Positions 62,238 through 64,000 of a DNA stretch of 64,000 nucleotides are shown one piece after another (positions within the stretch are counted from its first letter, which is position 1; each line of letters starts with the position of its first letter). Made by a program: the position numbers and the translations under genes. The DNA is from Anthocerotibacter panamensis C109 (GTDB lineage: Bacteria > Cyanobacteriota > Cyanobacteriia > Gloeobacterales > Anthocerotibacteraceae): assembly GCF_018389385.1 (NCBI RefSeq), contig NZ_CP062698.1, positions 437,501 to 501,500 on the forward strand. The letters run 5' to 3'. The notes beneath the pieces are model-generated. The model made no database searches and had not been told where the DNA came from. It saw only the letters and a program-made list of their open reading frames with translations.

Positions 62238-62813
62238 ATGCGCGAACAGGTTTTGGATTGGCTTAAGGTACAGGTCCCCCGCAAGCGTCTCCAGCACATC
62301 CTGGGGGTCGAAAAAACAGCGGCGCAAATGGCTTATCACTATGGCCTAGATATCCAAAAAGCTGCGCGGGCGGGGCTGTTGCACGACCTAGCCAAGTGCT
62401 TTTCTAGCGAGCAACTATTGGGTGAAGCGCTGCGCTTTGGGATTGAGCTGGATGACGTGACGCGGGCTAATCCTCACCTGCTCCATGCCGAAGTAGGGGC
62501 GGGCCTTGCCCGCGAACTCTTTGCAGAGGAAGACCCTCAGGTGCTAGCAGCCATCGCCAACCATACGTTGGGCCGTCCCGCCATGGATGATTTGAGTTGT
62601 ATTCTCTACGTGGCGGACTGGATCGAGCCCACCCGCCTCGCACCCGAACTCAATGAGCTCAGAACCTTGGCCTTCCAGGATTTACATAGAGCAGTTTTGC
62701 TAGGATGTAGATTGAGCGTGGCGGATCTCCTGGTTGAGGAGCGTCCGATTCACCCACGCACGATCCTGACTCGCAACTGGTTATTGTCCCAGGCACCCGT
62801 AGGAGTAGCATAG
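62238..62813 (+). CDS. yqeK: HD-domain phosphohydrolase YqeK (Ap4A hydrolase)
   Basis: 191 residues. The HD domain shows as RLQHILGVEKTAAQMAYHYG (His), AGLLHDLAKCF (HD pair), HLLHAEVGAGLARELF (His) and AIANHTLGRPAMDDLSCILYVADWIEP (His and Asp). YqeK proteins cut diadenosine tetraphosphate symmetrically. It is 3 bp before rsfS, the common bacterial pair. Confidence 0.92.
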   Translation: MREQVLDWLKVQVPRKRLQHILGVEKTAAQMAYHYGLDIQKAARAGLLHDLAKCFSSEQLLGEALRFGIELDDVTRANPHLLHAEVGAGLARELFAEEDPQVLAAIANHTLGRPAMDDLSCILYVADWIEPTRLAPELNELRTLAFQDLHRAVLLGCRLSVADLLVEERPIHPRTILTRNWLLSQAPVGVA

Positions 62814-62816
62814 CCC

Positions 62817-63233
62817 TTGGATGAAAAGAAGCTGGTGGAGCTGATTGCTCAAGCCGCCGATGAAAAAAAAGGAACCGACATCGTCCGCATTGCCCTAGGA
62901 CAGGTTTCGGTCCTAGCCGATTATTTTGTACTGATTACCGGACAGTCGCGTGCTCAAGTGCGGGCCATTGCAGGCAGCATCGCGGATATGGCGAAGCTGC
63001 ATGACCGGGTGGCCTTACATATTGAGGGCATGGGTGATGCCAGTTGGATCTTGCAGGACTTTGGGGATGTGATTGTACATACTTTTTTGCCCCAGGAGCG
63101 CGGGTTTTATCAACTGGAGGCTTTTTGGGGCCATGCCCCCCGCCAAATCTATGTCCCCGGCCCACCTCCGTCTTGGGAAGATTGGGTCGCGACAGAGGCC
63201 GTCAAAGAAGTCCCTGTGCGGGTACTCCCCTAA
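62817..63233 (+). CDS. rsfS: Ribosome silencing factor RsfS
   Basis: 138 residues from TTG 62817 (GGAG about 11 nt upstream; no ATG is in frame nearby). LVELIAQAADEKKGTDIVRIAL, SVLADYFVLITGQSRAQVRAIAG, RVALHIEGMGDASWILQDFGDVIVHTFLPQERGFYQLEAFWGHAP are the RsfS/DUF143 core. It binds ribosomal protein uL14 and blocks subunit joining when energy is low. The C-terminal tail (YVPGPPPSWEDWVATEAVKEVPV) is longer than in E. coli. Confidence 0.93.
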   Translation: MDEKKLVELIAQAADEKKGTDIVRIALGQVSVLADYFVLITGQSRAQVRAIAGSIADMAKLHDRVALHIEGMGDASWILQDFGDVIVHTFLPQERGFYQLEAFWGHAPRQIYVPGPPPSWEDWVATEAVKEVPVRVLP

Positions 63234-63406
63234 AAGTTTTGGGCGCTCTTCTGACGCCGCCGCGACAGATAGGAGCGGCTCTGCTTCATAGTCAGAGGGT
63301 ACGGTGAAGTTCGTATTTTGAGGCTCTACCTCCTAGGGCGGATGCTCTAGTCCCTAAGACCTATTAGATCTAGGAGAAATTTTAGCTACCCACGCTGCTC
63401 ACAACC

Positions 63407-64000
63407 ATGGATAACCTCAAAGCTACTTTTGCCCAGCAGGGTTACCTGTCCTTTCGCCAAGTCTTCTGCCCGCAAGAGATCACGCTCTTGCTAGCAGGCA
63501 TTGACAGAGCCAGGAGCCGTTTGCATCAGTTGAGTCGGGGCCGAATGTTCTTTTACGACAACCTCTTTCAAAAAAATGACGACCTACAAGCCTTTATCAG
63601 TCAACCCAAAATCTTGGACCTGTTGACCCCCATTGCCGGTCCAGACCTCTTTGTGCGCTGGGACCAGTTGGTGGTCAAGGAACCAGGTGGGGTCGAATTT
63701 CCCTGGCATCAGGACAACAGCTACAACGACCTGATTGAGCCTCATTTCCAGCTTTGGATTGCGCTCACCCCAATGACTCCAGAGAATGGGGGGCTTTGGG
63801 TCCAGCCTGGGAGCCATCGATCTGGCCTGCTCCCCCATATCCAAGTCGATAAACACATGGTCTGCACCACCCAACCCGGCACCCCGGTCTTTATTCAGGC
63901 CGAACCGGGGGATGTCGTGCTCTTCTCGTCCTATCTGTTGCACCACACCGCACCCAACCGGACCCAACAGAGTCGTTGGGCCTATGTTGTCGAATACATG
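63407..64000 (+). CDS. Phytanoyl-CoA dioxygenase (PhyH) family protein, cut by right edge
   Basis: 198 codons from ATG 63407 to the window end with no stop. FAQQGYLSFRQVFCPQEITLLLAGID is the family's N-terminal helix. The iron ligands follow the 2-oxoglutarate dioxygenase pattern: H-x-D in WHQDNSYNDL and a distal His in SSYLLHHTAPNRT, with an Arg (QSRWAYV) for 2-oxoglutarate. LIEPHFQLWIALTPMTPENGGLWVQPGSHRSGLLP is typical of PhyH. These enzymes hydroxylate small molecules; the substrate is unknown. The protein is incomplete at its C-terminus. Confidence 0.88.
   Translation, partial: MDNLKATFAQQGYLSFRQVFCPQEITLLLAGIDRARSRLHQLSRGRMFFYDNLFQKNDDLQAFISQPKILDLLTPIAGPDLFVRWDQLVVKEPGGVEFPWHQDNSYNDLIEPHFQLWIALTPMTPENGGLWVQPGSHRSGLLPHIQVDKHMVCTTQPGTPVFIQAEPGDVVLFSSYLLHHTAPNRTQQSRWAYVVEYM

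Overview
The window reads as chromosomal DNA of a cyanobacterium. It carries NDH-1 subunits (ndhE, ndhN), the photosystem II extrinsic cytochromes PsbV and PsbV2, a Psb35-like protein, ferredoxin-NADP reductase, Vipp1/IM30, an RbcR-type LysR regulator, an ARC6/Ftn2-like division protein and a cyanobacterial nrtABCD-narB nitrate operon. Several traits point to an early-branching, Gloeobacter-like lineage: an FNR with no CpcD-like linker domain, PsbV and PsbV2 with lipoprotein signal peptides in one overlapping operon, and many genes starting with GTG or TTG. That placement is inference from gene content and recall, not from a search. No rRNA, tRNA, CRISPR array, insertion sequence or prophage was recognised.

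Layout. 1-2.2 kb: glycogen-debranching-type enzyme (cut by the left edge) and a GT4 glycosyltransferase. 2.4-8.2 kb: small and housekeeping genes (HAD hydrolase, ndhE, VOC protein, type 2 IPP isomerase, IctB-like membrane protein, a secreted repeat protein and a 57-residue membrane ORF). 8.4-21.4 kb: rbcR, DUF3084 protein, pentapeptide protein, era, ARC6-like protein, PmbA/TldE, LivM-like permease, two unrecognised proteins, clpS, thrC and pyrG. 21.8-22.4 kb: a TPR protein with an effector-associated-like N-terminus. 22.4-29.6 kb: nrtA-nrtB-nrtC-nrtD-narB, read leftward from a shared intergenic region with a perfect NtcA box; an SLH/OprB porin reads rightward from the same region.

31.5-34.6 kb: universal stress protein, the psbV operon, a small zinc-finger-like protein and a methyltransferase-like protein. 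34.7-40 kb: M20 amidohydrolase, then bamA-lpxC-fabZ-lpxA (outer membrane and lipid A). 40-44.7 kb: GAF histidine kinase, ndhN, DUF2993 protein, HEAT-repeat protein, moaE and psb35-like. 44.8-47.5 kb: a large membrane polyferredoxin fused to a cyclic-nucleotide-binding domain. 48.2-49.7 kb: vipp1-moaD-tsaB, overlapping. 49.8-54.4 kb: DUF58 protein, exbD/exbB pair, FAH-family enzyme and two receiver-domain paralogues. 54.7-59.7 kb: DUF3134 protein, petH, a secreted protein, a membrane protein joining a sigma-factor-like domain to a SPOR domain, and a second SLH/OprB porin. 59.8-64 kb: murB-murC, yqeK-rsfS and a PhyH-type oxygenase cut by the right edge.

The genes are mostly housekeeping, but three cell-envelope and redox items stand out as least explained: the sigma-like/SPOR membrane protein, the polyferredoxin/cNMP fusion, and the lipobox-bearing PsbV/PsbV2 pair. 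Possible RNA structures lie upstream of vipp1 and of the porin at 29.8 kb.
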